Of a DNA stretch of 64,000 nt, positions 9,257 to 18,080 are shown in pieces. Below the pieces are notes generated by a model. The model did not search any database. It was not told where the DNA came from and saw only the letters and a list, made by a program, of their open reading frames with translations. A program made the translations under genes and the position numbers. The stretch comes from Faecalibacterium sp. I3-3-33 (GTDB lineage Bacteria; Bacillota; Clostridia; Oscillospirales; Ruminococcaceae): contig NZ_CP094469.1 of the NCBI RefSeq assembly GCF_023347295.1, positions 1,922,001 through 1,986,000 of the forward strand. The letters are read 5' to 3'. Position 1 is the first letter of the stretch, and the number at the start of each line of letters is the position of its first letter.

Positions 9257-9280
9257 GCGTGAAGTGTTCTCACTTCACGC
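9257..9280 (-). other. Hairpin over the oppF stop codon
   Basis: A perfect 10-bp stem, GCGTGAAGTG/CACTTCACGC with a 4-base loop, includes the last codons and stop of oppF. No T run follows on the minus strand, so it looks more like an mRNA 3' stabiliser or partial terminator than a full intrinsic terminator. Confidence 0.6.
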
Positions 9281-10265
9281 GGTCAAGGTGATGGCAGGCT
9301 GCCCAGTGGCCGGTGGAGACCTCCTTGAACTCGGGCACCTCGTTTGCGCACTGCTCGTCTGCATAGGGGCAACGGGTGCGGAAACGGCAGCCGGACGGCG
9401 GGTTCAGGGGGCTGGGCACATCGCCCTGTAGCACGATACGCTTGGACTGGCGGGCCGTAATGGGGTCTGCCACCGGAATTGCGGAGATCAGGCTGCGGGT
9501 GTAGGGGTGGATGCTGTGGGTGATCAGCTCGTAGCTGTCGGCCAGCTCCACCATCTTGCCCAGATACATGACGCCGATGCGGTTGGAGATGTGCTTGACA
9601 ACGCTCAGGTCATGGGCGATGAACAGGTAGGTCAGACCCATCTCCTGCTGCAGATCCTCGAACATATTGACGACCTGAGCCTGAATGGAAACGTCCAGTG
9701 CGGAAACAGGCTCGTCACAAACGATGAACTCGGGGTTCACAGCCAGTGCACGGGCAATGCCCACGCGCTGACGCTGACCGCCGGAGAACTCGTGGCAGTA
9801 GCGGTTTGCGTGCTCGCTGTTCAGGCCAACGCGCTCCAGCAGAGCGATGATCTTATCGTGGCGGTCCTTTTCGTTCTCGGCCAGATGATGGATATCAATG
9901 CCCTCACCCACGATGTCGCCAATGGTCATGCGGGGGTCCAGACTTGCGTAGGGATCCTGAAAAACGATCTGCATCCGGCGGCGGTAGGGCAGCATATCCA
10001 CTGCGATCTTGTTGTCCTTATCAAACAGCAGGTTGCCGTCATAGTAGATCTTACCGCCGGTGGGCTCGTACAGGCGCAGCAGGGTGCGGCCGGTGGTGGT
10101 CTTGCCACAACCGGACTCACCTACCAGACCAAGGGTCTCGCCCTTGCGGATAGCAAAGCTTACGTCATCCACAGCCTGAACGTACTTGCGGTTCTTGCCC
10201 ACACCGCCGGCGGGGAAATACTGCTGCAGGTGCTGGACTTCGACCAGCGTCTTGTGTTCACTCAT
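9270..10265 (-). CDS. oppF: Oligopeptide ABC transporter ATP-binding protein OppF
   Basis: This 331-residue ABC ATPase has Walker [10 protein letters not shown] (residues 49-57), the signature [15 protein letters not shown] and Walker [13 protein letters not shown]. The C-terminal extension has the Cys-containing motif [14 protein letters not shown], typical of the oligopeptide/dipeptide importer subfamily. It forms the nucleotide-binding pair with OppD, energising transport through OppB and OppC. Its start overlaps the end of oppD by four bases, so the two are translationally coupled. Length and motifs are normal for the family. Confidence 0.95.
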   Translation of the reverse strand: MSEHKTLVEVQHLQQYFPAGGVGKNRKYVQAVDDVSFAIRKGETLGLVGESGCGKTTTGRTLLRLYEPTGGKIYYDGNLLFDKDNKIAVDMLPYRRRMQIVFQDPYASLDPRMTIGDIVGEGIDIHHLAENEKDRHDKIIALLERVGLNSEHANRYCHEFSGGQRQRVGIARALAVNPEFIVCDEPVSALDVSIQAQVVNMFEDLQQEMGLTYLFIAHDLSVVKHISNRIGVMYLGKMVELADSYELITHSIHPYTRSLISAIPVADPITARQSKRIVLQGDVPSPLNPPSGCRFRTRCPYADEQCANEVPEFKEVSTGHWAACHHLDRVK

Positions 10266-11263
10266 TCTGCCTTTTCCCCTTTCTCAAATGCAGCCTTCTG
10301 CTGCAGCCAGCAGTAGGTATAGTGGGTATCGCTGAGCTCGGTGCGCGGGGGCATCTTGCTCAGACAGATCTTCATGCAGTTCTTGCAGCGGGGCGCAAAG
10401 GGGCAGCCGGCCGGCGGATTCAGCAGGTCCACAGGGGTACCCTCGATGGGCACAAGGCGCTCGTGCTCTGCGGTGTTCAGCTTGGGGATGGAGTTGATCA
10501 GACCCTTGGTGTACTCGTGACCCGGCTGGTAGAAGATCTCGTCGGTGGTGCCGTACTCCACGATGTGGCCGGCGTACATGACGGCGATCTTCTCGCACAT
10601 GGAAGCCACAACGCCCAGATCGTGGGTGATCATGATGATGCTCATGCCCAGCTTCTTGCGCAGATCCTGCATCAGCTCAAGGATCTGTGCCTGAATGGTC
10701 ACGTCCAGTGCGGTGGTGGGCTCGTCAGCAATCAGCAGCTTGGGCTCACAGGCCAGTGCAATGGCGATCATCACACGCTGGCGCATACCGCCGGACAGCT
10801 CGTGGGGGTACTGCTTCAGACGCTTCTCAGGCTCATTGATGCCGACCAGCTCCAGCAGCTCCTTGGCGCGTGCCCATGCATCGGCCTTGTTCTTATCGGT
10901 GTGCAGGCGGATGACCTCCACGATCTGGTTGCCGATGGTGTACACCGGGTTCAGGCTGGTCATGGGGTCCTGGAAGATGATGGAGACCTCGTTGCCGCGG
11001 ATCTTGCGGAAGTCCTTCTCCTTCATGTTCTCGATCTCGTGGCCATTGAACCACACCTTGCCGCCCACCAGCTTACCGGGATAAGCGGTCAGACCCATAA
11101 CGGAGTAGGCGGTGACCGACTTACCGGAGCCGGACTCGCCCACAACGCCCAGAACATCGCCCTGATTCATGGTAAAGGAAACGCCGTTCAGTGCCTTTAC
11201 TTCGCCCGCGGGGGTGAAGAAAGAAAGGCGTTCATCTTTGATATCAAGAATTTTCTCGCTCAT
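10262..11263 (-). CDS. oppD: Oligopeptide ABC transporter ATP-binding protein OppD
   Basis: The 333-residue ABC ATPase has Walker A GESGSGKSV (residues 42-50), the signature LSGGMRQRVMIAIAL and Walker B LLIADEPTTALD. Its C-terminal motif CPFAPRCKNCMKIC is the Cys-rich tail common to OppD/DppD. It sits between oppC and oppF in a compact minus-strand operon and would form a heterodimer with OppF. The short gap from oppC (14 bases) and the overlap with oppF support one transcript. Confidence 0.95.
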   Translation of the reverse strand: MSEKILDIKDERLSFFTPAGEVKALNGVSFTMNQGDVLGVVGESGSGKSVTAYSVMGLTAYPGKLVGGKVWFNGHEIENMKEKDFRKIRGNEVSIIFQDPMTSLNPVYTIGNQIVEVIRLHTDKNKADAWARAKELLELVGINEPEKRLKQYPHELSGGMRQRVMIAIALACEPKLLIADEPTTALDVTIQAQILELMQDLRKKLGMSIIMITHDLGVVASMCEKIAVMYAGHIVEYGTTDEIFYQPGHEYTKGLINSIPKLNTAEHERLVPIEGTPVDLLNPPAGCPFAPRCKNCMKICLSKMPPRTELSDTHYTYCWLQQKAAFEKGEKAE

Positions 11264-11277
11264 TTCTGTTCACCTCA

Positions 11278-12327
11278 TCAATTCTTCAGCTTCGGGTCAA
11301 AGGCATCGCGCAGGCCATCGCCGAACAGGTTGAACACAAGGATCATCACGCTGATCATCAGTGCAGGGGCGATCAGCAGATGGGGGTAGGTGTTCATACC
11401 CTTGACGGCATCGGTAGCCAGAGAACCCAGAGAAGGCAGCGGGGCTGCAACACCCAGACCGATGAAGCTCAGGTAGCTCTCGGTGAAGATGGAAGCCGGG
11501 ATCTGCAGGGTGGTGGTAACGATCAGAGTACCGATGCAGTTGGTGAGCAGATGCTTTTTGATGATACGGCCGCTGGAAGCGCCCAGTGCGCGGGCAGCGG
11601 TAACGTACTCGCTCTCCTTCAGGATCAGGATCTGACTGCGGACGATACGCGCCATGCCGACCCAGTACAGCAGAGCAAAGATGATGAAGATGGAGATCAT
11701 GTTGGGGCCCAGCGTCTGCATCCACTTGAAGCCGGGCTTGCTAGCCAGCGCATCCAGCGGATCCTTCAGGGCCATGCCCAGCAGGATGATCAGCAGAATA
11801 TCCGGGATGGTGTACAGAATATCGGTGATACGCATCATGATATTATCCACCCAGCCGCCGGCAAAGGCGGAAACTGCGCCGTAGGTAGCGCCGATGATCA
11901 GCACCAGCACAGAAGCGATCAGACCAACGGACAGGCTGACGCGGGTGCCCATCATGATACGCACAGCGAAGTCACGACCCATACGGTCGGTACCCAGAAT
12001 GTGCGGGAACACCTTTTCGCCGGCATCGATGCGGGCCTGCTCGGAGGCCGAGTACTCAAACGGTGCCAGATTGTTGCTGCCCTTCACCTGCTCCGAGTAG
12101 CTGTAAGGCCAGACGGCGGGCAGCAGATAGGCAAAGATGGCAATGGCAATGATGAACACAAAGCTGACCATGGCGATCTTGTTCTTCTTCAGGCGGCGGA
12201 TACCGTCCTTCCAGAAGTTGACGCTTTCGCGCATGACCACCAGGCTCTGCTTTTCCTCATTGCTGGCGGGCAGAAAATCCTCCGCGTTGAGCTGCAGGCT
12301 GAGCGGATTCTTTTTAATGTTTTCCAT
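11278..12327 (-). CDS. oppC: Oligopeptide ABC transporter permease OppC
   Basis: This 349-residue inner-membrane permease has a cytoplasmic N-terminus of about 45 residues. A first membrane span follows (MVSFVFIIAIAIFAYLLPAVW), and then a typical permease core with several spans. The conserved loop YVTAARALGASSGRIIKKHL (EAA motif) contacts the ATPases. The N-terminal KDGIRRLKKNKIAM is the OppC_N signature. The start is preceded by a good ribosome binding site (AAAGGAGCGA). It pairs with OppB to form the channel. Confidence 0.95.
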   Translation of the reverse strand: MENIKKNPLSLQLNAEDFLPASNEEKQSLVVMRESVNFWKDGIRRLKKNKIAMVSFVFIIAIAIFAYLLPAVWPYSYSEQVKGSNNLAPFEYSASEQARIDAGEKVFPHILGTDRMGRDFAVRIMMGTRVSLSVGLIASVLVLIIGATYGAVSAFAGGWVDNIMMRITDILYTIPDILLIILLGMALKDPLDALASKPGFKWMQTLGPNMISIFIIFALLYWVGMARIVRSQILILKESEYVTAARALGASSGRIIKKHLLTNCIGTLIVTTTLQIPASIFTESYLSFIGLGVAAPLPSLGSLATDAVKGMNTYPHLLIAPALMISVMILVFNLFGDGLRDAFDPKLKN

Positions 12328-12345
12328 GAAAATCGCTCCTTTCTC

Positions 12346-13263
12346 TTACTGCAGCTTAATGCGCGGGTCGATGATCTTATAAAGGATATCCACGACCACG
12401 TTTGCAATGATGACCATGCTGGACAGCAGGATGGTGGTGCCCATGATCATGGTGTAGTCACGGTTGGTGATGGCGGACACGAAGTCACGGCCCAAACCGG
12501 GCACGGAGAAGATCTTTTCCACCACGAAGGAACCGGTCATCAGGCTGGCCAGCATGGGGCCGACGTAGGTGATGACAGGCAGAATGGCGTTGCGCAGTGC
12601 GTGCTTGAACAGGATCATGAACTGGGACACGCCCTTTGCGCGGGCGGTGCGCATATAGTCCTGACCCATAACGTCCAGCAGGCTGGAGCGCATCAGACGG
12701 GTGATATAAGCCGAGGGATAGATGGCCAGTGCGGTGACCGGCATGATGTAGGCGGCTGCACTGTTCAGACCAACCGTAGGCAGCACCTTCATGTTCATAC
12801 CAAACTGGTATAGCAGCAGCACGCTGGAGATAAAGCTGGGGATCGCGATGCCACAGGTTGCAAACACGATAATAATGTTATCCAGCCACTTACCGCGGTT
12901 GTAAGCGGAAATGCAGCCCAGCGGGATGCCCACGCACAGAGCCACCACCACTGCAATGCCTGCCAGACGGCAGGACACCGGCAGCTTGCTGGCAATGATC
13001 TGGTTCACGGTACGGCCGCGCTGACGCAGGCTCAGGCCCAGATCGCCATGCAAAAGGCTCTTCATGTAGTTGACGTACTGCACACCCAGCGGCTTATCCA
13101 GGCCATACTTTTCGGCCAGAGCCTGCTGAGCAGCGGCACTGATGGACTTTTCTGCCACGAACGGGCCACCGGGGACCAGGTTCATGACAAAAAAGGTAAC
13201 CGTAGCCACAATGAAGATACTGAAAATACCCATTGCGACACGCTTGATGATGTACTTTGCCAT
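12346..13263 (-). CDS. oppB: Oligopeptide ABC transporter permease OppB
   Basis: The 305-residue permease begins MAKYIIKRVAMGIFSIFIVA, the usual first membrane span of OppB/DppB. The family signature LGLSLRQRGRTVNQII is near residues 75-90, and the EAA loop DYMRTARAKGVSQFMILFKH is present. I placed the start at 13263, with GGAG 12 bases upstream, although the open frame continues to 13488 through what looks like leader RNA. The length then matches the family. It is the first gene of the oppBCDF operon. Confidence 0.93.
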   Translation of the reverse strand: MAKYIIKRVAMGIFSIFIVATVTFFVMNLVPGGPFVAEKSISAAAQQALAEKYGLDKPLGVQYVNYMKSLLHGDLGLSLRQRGRTVNQIIASKLPVSCRLAGIAVVVALCVGIPLGCISAYNRGKWLDNIIIVFATCGIAIPSFISSVLLLYQFGMNMKVLPTVGLNSAAAYIMPVTALAIYPSAYITRLMRSSLLDVMGQDYMRTARAKGVSQFMILFKHALRNAILPVITYVGPMLASLMTGSFVVEKIFSVPGLGRDFVSAITNRDYTMIMGTTILLSSMVIIANVVVDILYKIIDPRIKLQ

Positions 13264-13459
13264 CGTTTGATGCCACTCCAATCCTATCAATGAATTACTG
13301 TATTTGCTCTCAGGCCGAGCCATACTTTCCCGCAGTCCGCCAGCCTCACACATAGCGGACGTCTGTCCTTGGCACACGGACAGAAAAAGCGAATAATAAA
13401 ACGATGGCATCTTGCGGTCGCATAAACACCATCGTCCATACCCGAGAAACACTCTATCT
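13264..13459 (-). promoter_or_regulatory. Long structured leader of the opp operon
   Basis: About 190 bases lie between the predicted transcription start and oppB. Read on the minus strand they contain three hairpins: ACGATGG/CCATCGT, TCTGTCC/GGACAGA (13384-13362) and GTCCGC/GCGGAC. I do not recognise a known riboswitch or T-box in it. The open frame through it is probably not translated. Confidence 0.5.
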
Positions 13460-13488
13460 ATTATAGAGAGAACCACGAATTTTGTCAA
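13460..13488 (-). promoter_or_regulatory. Near-consensus promoter of the opp operon
   Basis: On the minus strand, a perfect TTGACA (13488-13483) and a perfect TATAAT (13465-13460) are separated by 17 bp. Basal transcription should be strong unless it is repressed or attenuated in the leader. Confidence 0.88.
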
Positions 13489-13804
13489 TTCACATGAAAA
13501 TAATTCACTTCATTTCAGCAAAGCATGAGTGGAATCTTATACTTTATACAAATTTCCTGTATATTTGTAGGTAAAAGTGCTACTTTTCTGGTCTTTTTGG
13601 CAACTATTCCGGGACGTGCACAGTCTGTTTATCTCTGCTAAGTGCAAAAGACAGTGTCTCTCCCCCAGAACCATCTATCCATGTCACGGGCATTTTTCTC
13701 CATGTTACAGGAAAACTGGCAAAAAAAGATCACCCGCAGCCCCTTCTCCGACACGGTCAGTGCCCGGGAGATGTGCCGCGGGTGGTCATAGGTCGTTTTG
13801 CGGG
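13489..13804. other. Intergenic region with the capsule-operon terminator
   Basis: There is no convincing gene here. On the minus strand GACCACCCGC (13787-13778) pairs with GCGGGTGATC (13737-13728) around a roughly 40-base loop and is followed by seven T, so it probably terminates the capsule-regulator operon. The A/T-rich stretch near 13540-13580 may belong to promoter flanks. Confidence 0.55.
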
Positions 13805-14614
13805 TCAGGAGTACAGCTTTGCGGTCAGCTGGGAGTACATGGCGCTCTTTTGTGCCTTATAGGAGGCCATAGCCTGATCGGCCAGTGCGGTGCTTTGACC
13901 GTTGGCGGTCAGAATGGCGCGCATCTGGCTGACGATGCTCGCCACTTCCTTATCGTAGGACGCCTGCATCGCATACAGTCTGCCGCTTCTTGCCAGCACG
14001 ATGGAGATCTTACGCGCCTGTGTCTGCTGGGACTCCGGCAGCGACTTGAACTCTGCCTTTGCCCCGGCAATACAGCTGTTCAGTTCTGCCTCGGCACGCG
14101 CCTTGACGCTGTACAGCTGTTTCAACAGTGCCTTGACCTCAGCTTCGTAGGAAGCCTCCTGTTTGCCGGACGAGGACGCCGGTTTTTCTGTGGCAGCTGC
14201 CGTGCCGGAGCTGGCTGTGCCGGTGGTGTTCTCCTTCTTGCCGGAGGAAGCGGTGCTGCCGCTCTCCGTCCGGGAGGCAGCGCTCCCCGAAGAAGCAGAA
14301 GAACCTGCCGGAGCGGACACCAAATCTGCTCCCTCCTGCGGAGCACTGGCTGATGCTTCCTGTTCCCCACTGTTGGACGCAGCGGTTTCGTCGGTCAGTT
14401 CTTCCAGCGTGATATCGCCGCTGAGAAGCTTATCCAGATCCTCATCCGTCAGGGTGAGCTGTGTACTGTCTGCCGAGGCATCCGGCAACGTTTCGGGAAT
14501 ACCGGCTGCCATACCGCGGAGGTAGAACAACACCCCAAGGACTGCTGCTGCCAGCAGAACCACCAGCGCGCCCAGCACGATCAATACGATTTTCAGGACC
14601 TTATTTTTCTTCAT
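13805..14614 (-). CDS. Hypothetical membrane-anchored protein, last gene of the capsule kinase operon
   Basis: This 269-residue protein starts MKKNKVLKIVLIVLGALVVL, a membrane anchor at about residues 7-30. An acidic segment (about 35-75) comes next, then a Ser/Thr/Ala/Gly-rich low-complexity linker (about 75-150) and a helical, Ala/Lys/Gln-rich C-terminal domain (about 155-269). The topology suggests an extracellular helical domain held off the membrane by a flexible stalk. I do not recognise the family. It follows cpsB by 64 bases in the same direction, so a role at the cell surface or in polysaccharide assembly is possible but unproven. The start at 14614 avoids a longer frame that overlaps cpsB. 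Confidence 0.8.
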   Translation of the reverse strand: MKKNKVLKIVLIVLGALVVLLAAAVLGVLFYLRGMAAGIPETLPDASADSTQLTLTDEDLDKLLSGDITLEELTDETAASNSGEQEASASAPQEGADLVSAPAGSSASSGSAASRTESGSTASSGKKENTTGTASSGTAAATEKPASSSGKQEASYEAEVKALLKQLYSVKARAEAELNSCIAGAKAEFKSLPESQQTQARKISIVLARSGRLYAMQASYDKEVASIVSQMRAILTANGQSTALADQAMASYKAQKSAMYSQLTAKLYS

Positions 14615-14678
14615 ACTAAAATCCGCTGCCCGGGCAGAGTACACCTCCGCCCGGGCAGTTTTCTCCTTACTAATAGGA

Positions 14679-15431
14679 TCAGACCCACATGCCCAAAAAC
14701 TTTTTGGGCTGATGCAGGGTCGCAGCGTCCAGCTCCTGATCGTGGAACAGCTCATCGCCGTTGCGCACGATGCGGGCGGCAGTTTCCTTGCCCAGCAGCT
14801 TTTCCAGCTGCTGCACTCCCTGTGCCATGCGGGGCGGACGCTTGTCCGGGGAATGGGTATCGGTGGAGATGACGTGGACCAGTCCCCACTGGATGAACTT
14901 ACACAGCTTTTTGCAGAGCTTGGGTTCCAGCAGTGCTCCGGCGTTGATCTGTGCATAGGCACCGGCGGCCACCCAGTCGTACAACAGGGTGGGATCCTCC
15001 AGCACATAGGGGTATCGCTCGATATGCGCGATCAGCGGCACGATGCCCTGTTGCTGCAAATTATACAGGGTCTGCCGGATAAAATGCGGCTTGTGGGTGG
15101 TGGGGAATTCCAGCAGCAGATAGGCGGTATCTCCCATGCACAGCGCCCGGGTGTCCAGCTCGCACAGACCGGGCGAGAAGAACACCTCTGCCCCCAGCTT
15201 GAAATCAAACTGCATGGGCTGCCCTTCCAGCGCGGCAGTCAGCTGTTCAAAGGCAGCCTGCCGCTTTGCTGTAAAGGCATCCACCGTGGTGCGTTCGCTG
15301 TTGAAGTGGCTGGTGAAGGCGATATTCCGCACACCATCCTCGTATTCCCTGCGCAGCAGCTCCAGCGAGACTGCCGTATCCTTTGCGCCGTCATCCATAC
15401 CGGGCAGAATGTGACAATGCAGATCGGTCAT
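14679..15431 (-). CDS. cpsB: CpsB/CapC-type tyrosine-protein phosphatase (PHP fold)
   Basis: The 250-residue PHP-superfamily phosphatase begins MTDLHCHILPGMDDGAKD, which supplies the first metal-binding His residues. Further ligands are in AFTSHFNSE, IAHIERYPY and STDTHS. It would dephosphorylate the tyrosine tail of the adjacent CpsD kinase and so set the chain length or output of capsule/exopolysaccharide synthesis. It lies 15 bases after cpsD. The length is normal for the family. No polysaccharide glycosyltransferases are present nearby, so the target pathway is probably encoded elsewhere. Confidence 0.93.
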   Translation of the reverse strand: MTDLHCHILPGMDDGAKDTAVSLELLRREYEDGVRNIAFTSHFNSERTTVDAFTAKRQAAFEQLTAALEGQPMQFDFKLGAEVFFSPGLCELDTRALCMGDTAYLLLEFPTTHKPHFIRQTLYNLQQQGIVPLIAHIERYPYVLEDPTLLYDWVAAGAYAQINAGALLEPKLCKKLCKFIQWGLVHVISTDTHSPDKRPPRMAQGVQQLEKLLGKETAARIVRNGDELFHDQELDAATLHQPKKFLGMWV

Positions 15432-15446
15432 AACAATGCTTCCTTA

Positions 15447-16211
15447 TTATTTACCGGCAGTGGCATCCTGCTTGCCGTAGGCATAGTTGTAATTGTAGGC
15501 ATAGCTGTATGCGTAGCTGGAACCCTTGAGTGCCTTCTTCATGTCATAGCGGGTCAGCACGCTGCCCAGCACCTTGACACCTGCATCCTGCAGCTTTTTC
15601 ACTGCGCCGCGCACTGCATCAGCAGGGGCGTAATCGGAACGCACTGCAAAGATGGCACCGTCCACATAGCGGCCGATGACCGCTGCATCGGTGACCACAG
15701 ACACCGGGGGGGCGTCAACGATGACAAAATCAAACTTCTGGCGCAGAGTGTCCACCATAGCCTGCATCTGCGGCTGGCTCAGCATCTCAGAGGGGTTCGG
15801 CGGCGGGGTGCCGGCGGGCAGGAAGGTCAGGTTCATTTCCTTCAGTTCCTGCAGGGCCTCGTCCAGCGTGCACTGGTTGGACAGCACGTTGGAAACGCCC
15901 TTTACGTTGTGGCCGGCCTTCAGATAGCGGTGCAGCACCGGCTTGCGCAGGTCGCAGTCCACCAGAGCCACCTTTTTGCCGCTTTCGGCCAGCGTCAGTG
16001 CCAGATTGACTGCTACGTTGCTCTTGGATTCTTCCGGCACGGTACTGGTGATGACCAGCGTGTGCACGTCCATAGAGCCCGCCATAAAATCCAGATTGGT
16101 GCGCAGAGACTTGTAGGCCTCCACATAGCCAAAGGGCATCTTTTTATCGGTGATCAGCTGCAGGGTGCGGTGCTCGCTTTCTTTCTTCTTTTTACCAAAC
16201 AGATTCCACAT
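15447..16211 (-). CDS. cpsD: CpsD/CapB-type bacterial tyrosine kinase
   Basis: This 254-residue BY-kinase has a P-loop region reading VPEESKSNVAVNLA, where the usual G-E-G-K-S is E-E-S-K-S. Walker A' is VALVDCDLRKP and Walker B is FVIVDAPPVS. The C-terminus ends in a tyrosine cluster, SYAYSYAYNYNYAYGKQ, the autophosphorylation tail. The activator would be the CpsC-type membrane protein encoded just upstream (4-base gap), and the phosphatase is encoded downstream. The altered P-loop is the one oddity. I believe related clostridial kinases share it, so activity is probably retained. Confidence 0.93.
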   Translation of the reverse strand: MWNLFGKKKKESEHRTLQLITDKKMPFGYVEAYKSLRTNLDFMAGSMDVHTLVITSTVPEESKSNVAVNLALTLAESGKKVALVDCDLRKPVLHRYLKAGHNVKGVSNVLSNQCTLDEALQELKEMNLTFLPAGTPPPNPSEMLSQPQMQAMVDTLRQKFDFVIVDAPPVSVVTDAAVIGRYVDGAIFAVRSDYAPADAVRGAVKKLQDAGVKVLGSVLTRYDMKKALKGSSYAYSYAYNYNYAYGKQDATAGK

Positions 16212-16215
16212 CGTC

Positions 16216-16926
16216 TTACACCTCCGGGATCAGGCCCAGCACGGGCAGGCCGAGCTTCTTCTGAACATCTTCGTCATCCACAATGGTATCGTGCAGCAGA
16301 TGTGCCAGCACCAGAACGCCGCACACCAGCACAGCGCCCAGCAGACCGGCCAGCACAACGTACTTCTTGGTCTGGGGGAACACCTTGTTGGGGTTGATGG
16401 CCACATCGCTTACCGTCTTGCAGGAGCCGGCTTCCACCTTTTCCACCAGCACGTCGGGTACGATGTCCGCAATGGTCTGTGCGATCTCGCCTGCGCGCTC
16501 TGCATCGGTATCGGTGACCGTGATCTTCATGATCTGGGTGGAGTCCACATCGGCAACCTCCACCATCTTATACAACTCGCCGTAGGTCATGTCCAGATCC
16601 AGCTCATCAATGACCTCGTTCAGCACGGTGTTGCCCTTGATGATGACCGCATAGGTACTGATCAGGTTCTTGGCAGAGTTGAAGTTATCACTGGTGAAGG
16701 TGGTAGTCGTGTCCTGCCGGGTATTCACGATCATGTTGATGGAGGCCTGATACTTGGGTGTAAGCGCAAACATACACACCAGCAGGCAGATCAGCGCTGC
16801 CGCAACAGCTGCTGCCACGATCTGCACAATATGCGCCCACAGCAGGCGCGCCAGTTCCATCAGATCAATGGTCTCTTCGTCCTCCATGCTGCGGAGCGAC
16901 TGTCCCATAGTTGTTTTTTCGTCCAT
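16216..16926 (-). CDS. cpsC: Wzz/CpsC-type polysaccharide chain-length/kinase-activator membrane protein
   Basis: The 236-residue protein has an acidic N-terminus, then a Wzz segment starting ETIDLMELARLLWAH. Two membrane spans follow, near residues 35-58 (IVAAAVAAALICLLVCMFAL) and 185-215. The extracellular domain between them includes YQASINMIVNTRQD. It would anchor and activate the CpsD kinase. The start at 16926 has AGGAAAGGTGAG upstream and is preferred over an ATG 13 codons earlier. It is the first gene of a cpsC-cpsD-cpsB-hypothetical operon. Confidence 0.92.
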   Translation of the reverse strand: MDEKTTMGQSLRSMEDEETIDLMELARLLWAHIVQIVAAAVAAALICLLVCMFALTPKYQASINMIVNTRQDTTTTFTSDNFNSAKNLISTYAVIIKGNTVLNEVIDELDLDMTYGELYKMVEVADVDSTQIMKITVTDTDAERAGEIAQTIADIVPDVLVEKVEAGSCKTVSDVAINPNKVFPQTKKYVVLAGLLGAVLVCGVLVLAHLLHDTIVDDEDVQKKLGLPVLGLIPEV

Positions 16927-17007
16927 AATAGAGAAACTCACCTTTCCTGTTGTTCCGCAGTGCAAGAAATGTACACCGGGTTCCTATAGATACACATTCG
17001 TTTTATA

Positions 17008-17036
17008 ATGATAGCACATCTTGTTGTATTTTACAA
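17008..17036 (-). promoter_or_regulatory. Promoter of the capsule kinase operon
   Basis: On the minus strand, TTGTAA (17036-17031) and TATCAT (17013-17008) are 17 bp apart, about 80 bases before the cpsC start. Confidence 0.7.
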
Positions 17037-17092
17037 GTAAAAATGCCATTTTCTGCCGACAAATATATGGACAAAATATGCCATGCCCCGTA

Positions 17093-17134
17093 CAAAAAAG
17101 GCATCCGCAGCACATGGATGACTGCGGATGCCTT
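17093..17134 (-). terminator. Terminator of the nucleoside transporter operon
   Basis: A 13-bp stem, AAGGCATCCGCAG/CTGCGGATGCCTT, is followed on the minus strand by six T. It lies just past the last permease gene. Confidence 0.9.
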
Positions 17135-17161
17135 CATTTTACGGATTTTTAGCGAATGCGC

Positions 17162-18079
17162 TCAACGGGAGCCCTTGTCGTAGGGGATGCCCTCGGCCTT
17201 GGGTGCCATGCTGTTCTTGGAGGTGAAGGCCAGAATGACCATGGAGGCCACGAAGGGCATCATATTATAGATATTGCTGGACCAGTGCAGCTGCGCGAGG
17301 AAGGTGGAGTCTGCGATGTTGGCAAGGCTCTTGAACACGGCAAAGAACATGGCCGCGCCAAAGATGTGGAAAGGCTTCCACTGGCCAAAGATCATAACTG
17401 CCAGTGCCAGAAAGCCTGCACCGGCCACGCCGACTTCAAAGTTCCAGGTCTGCACCGGGGGCACGATATACGCCAGACCGCCGACGGCGCCCAGCGCACC
17501 GGAAAGGATGACACCGGCGTAACGCATCTTGTAAACATTGATGCCCACCGAGTCCGCAGCCTGAGGATGCTCGCCGCAGGCACGCAGACGCAGACCGAAG
17601 CGGGTCTTATACAGCACGATGTAGCTGACTACCAGCAAGATCAGCCCCAGCGGCACGAACACGCTGAGCTCCAGCCCACCAATGCTGAACAGGAAGGGCT
17701 TGTTGGAGTAGTTCAGCTTGGCACTGCCGCTCTCGCTGAAGTACTTGGAAATGACCACGGCAATGGCGGTGGCCAGCAGGTTCAGCGCCGTGCCGCCGAT
17801 GGTCTGGTCTGCCTTCAGGTTGATGGAGGCAAAAGCCAGCAGCAGACTGTAAACCACGCCCGCCAGCGCTGCCACCAGAATGGAGATGAGCACCACAAGG
17901 AAGGGCGACAGGCTTGCAGGCAGCATGGTCAGGGTAAGCACACCGGCCACACCGCCGATGACCATGATGCCCTCCAGCGCAATGTTGATGATGCCGGAAT
18001 GTTCGCTGAACATACCGCCCAGTGCCACCAGCATCAGCACGATGCCGTACAGCAGGGTATATTTGATCAGAAGCAGCAT
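17162..18079 (-). CDS. Nucleoside ABC transporter permease (second permease)
   Basis: The 305-residue multi-span permease belongs to the BMP/branched-chain superfamily. It has segments such as SGIINIALEGIMVIGG and GVAGAGFLALAVMIFGQW, which are typical of the second permease in nucleoside importers (YufQ/NupC type). It sits one base after the other permease gene in an ATPase-permease-permease order. With the upstream BMP lipoprotein this forms a complete importer. Cytidine deaminase and purine nucleoside phosphorylase nearby support nucleosides as substrate. It ends at a strong terminator. Confidence 0.9.
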   Translation of the reverse strand: MLLLIKYTLLYGIVLMLVALGGMFSEHSGIINIALEGIMVIGGVAGVLTLTMLPASLSPFLVVLISILVAALAGVVYSLLLAFASINLKADQTIGGTALNLLATAIAVVISKYFSESGSAKLNYSNKPFLFSIGGLELSVFVPLGLILLVVSYIVLYKTRFGLRLRACGEHPQAADSVGINVYKMRYAGVILSGALGAVGGLAYIVPPVQTWNFEVGVAGAGFLALAVMIFGQWKPFHIFGAAMFFAVFKSLANIADSTFLAQLHWSSNIYNMMPFVASMVILAFTSKNSMAPKAEGIPYDKGSR

Positions 18080-18080
18080 A

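Noticed and set aside
13805..15007. Extended 400-codon version of the gene ending at 13805
   Set aside because: The first 130 codons overlap the cpsB gene in another frame and show no family pattern; the anchored protein starts at 14614.
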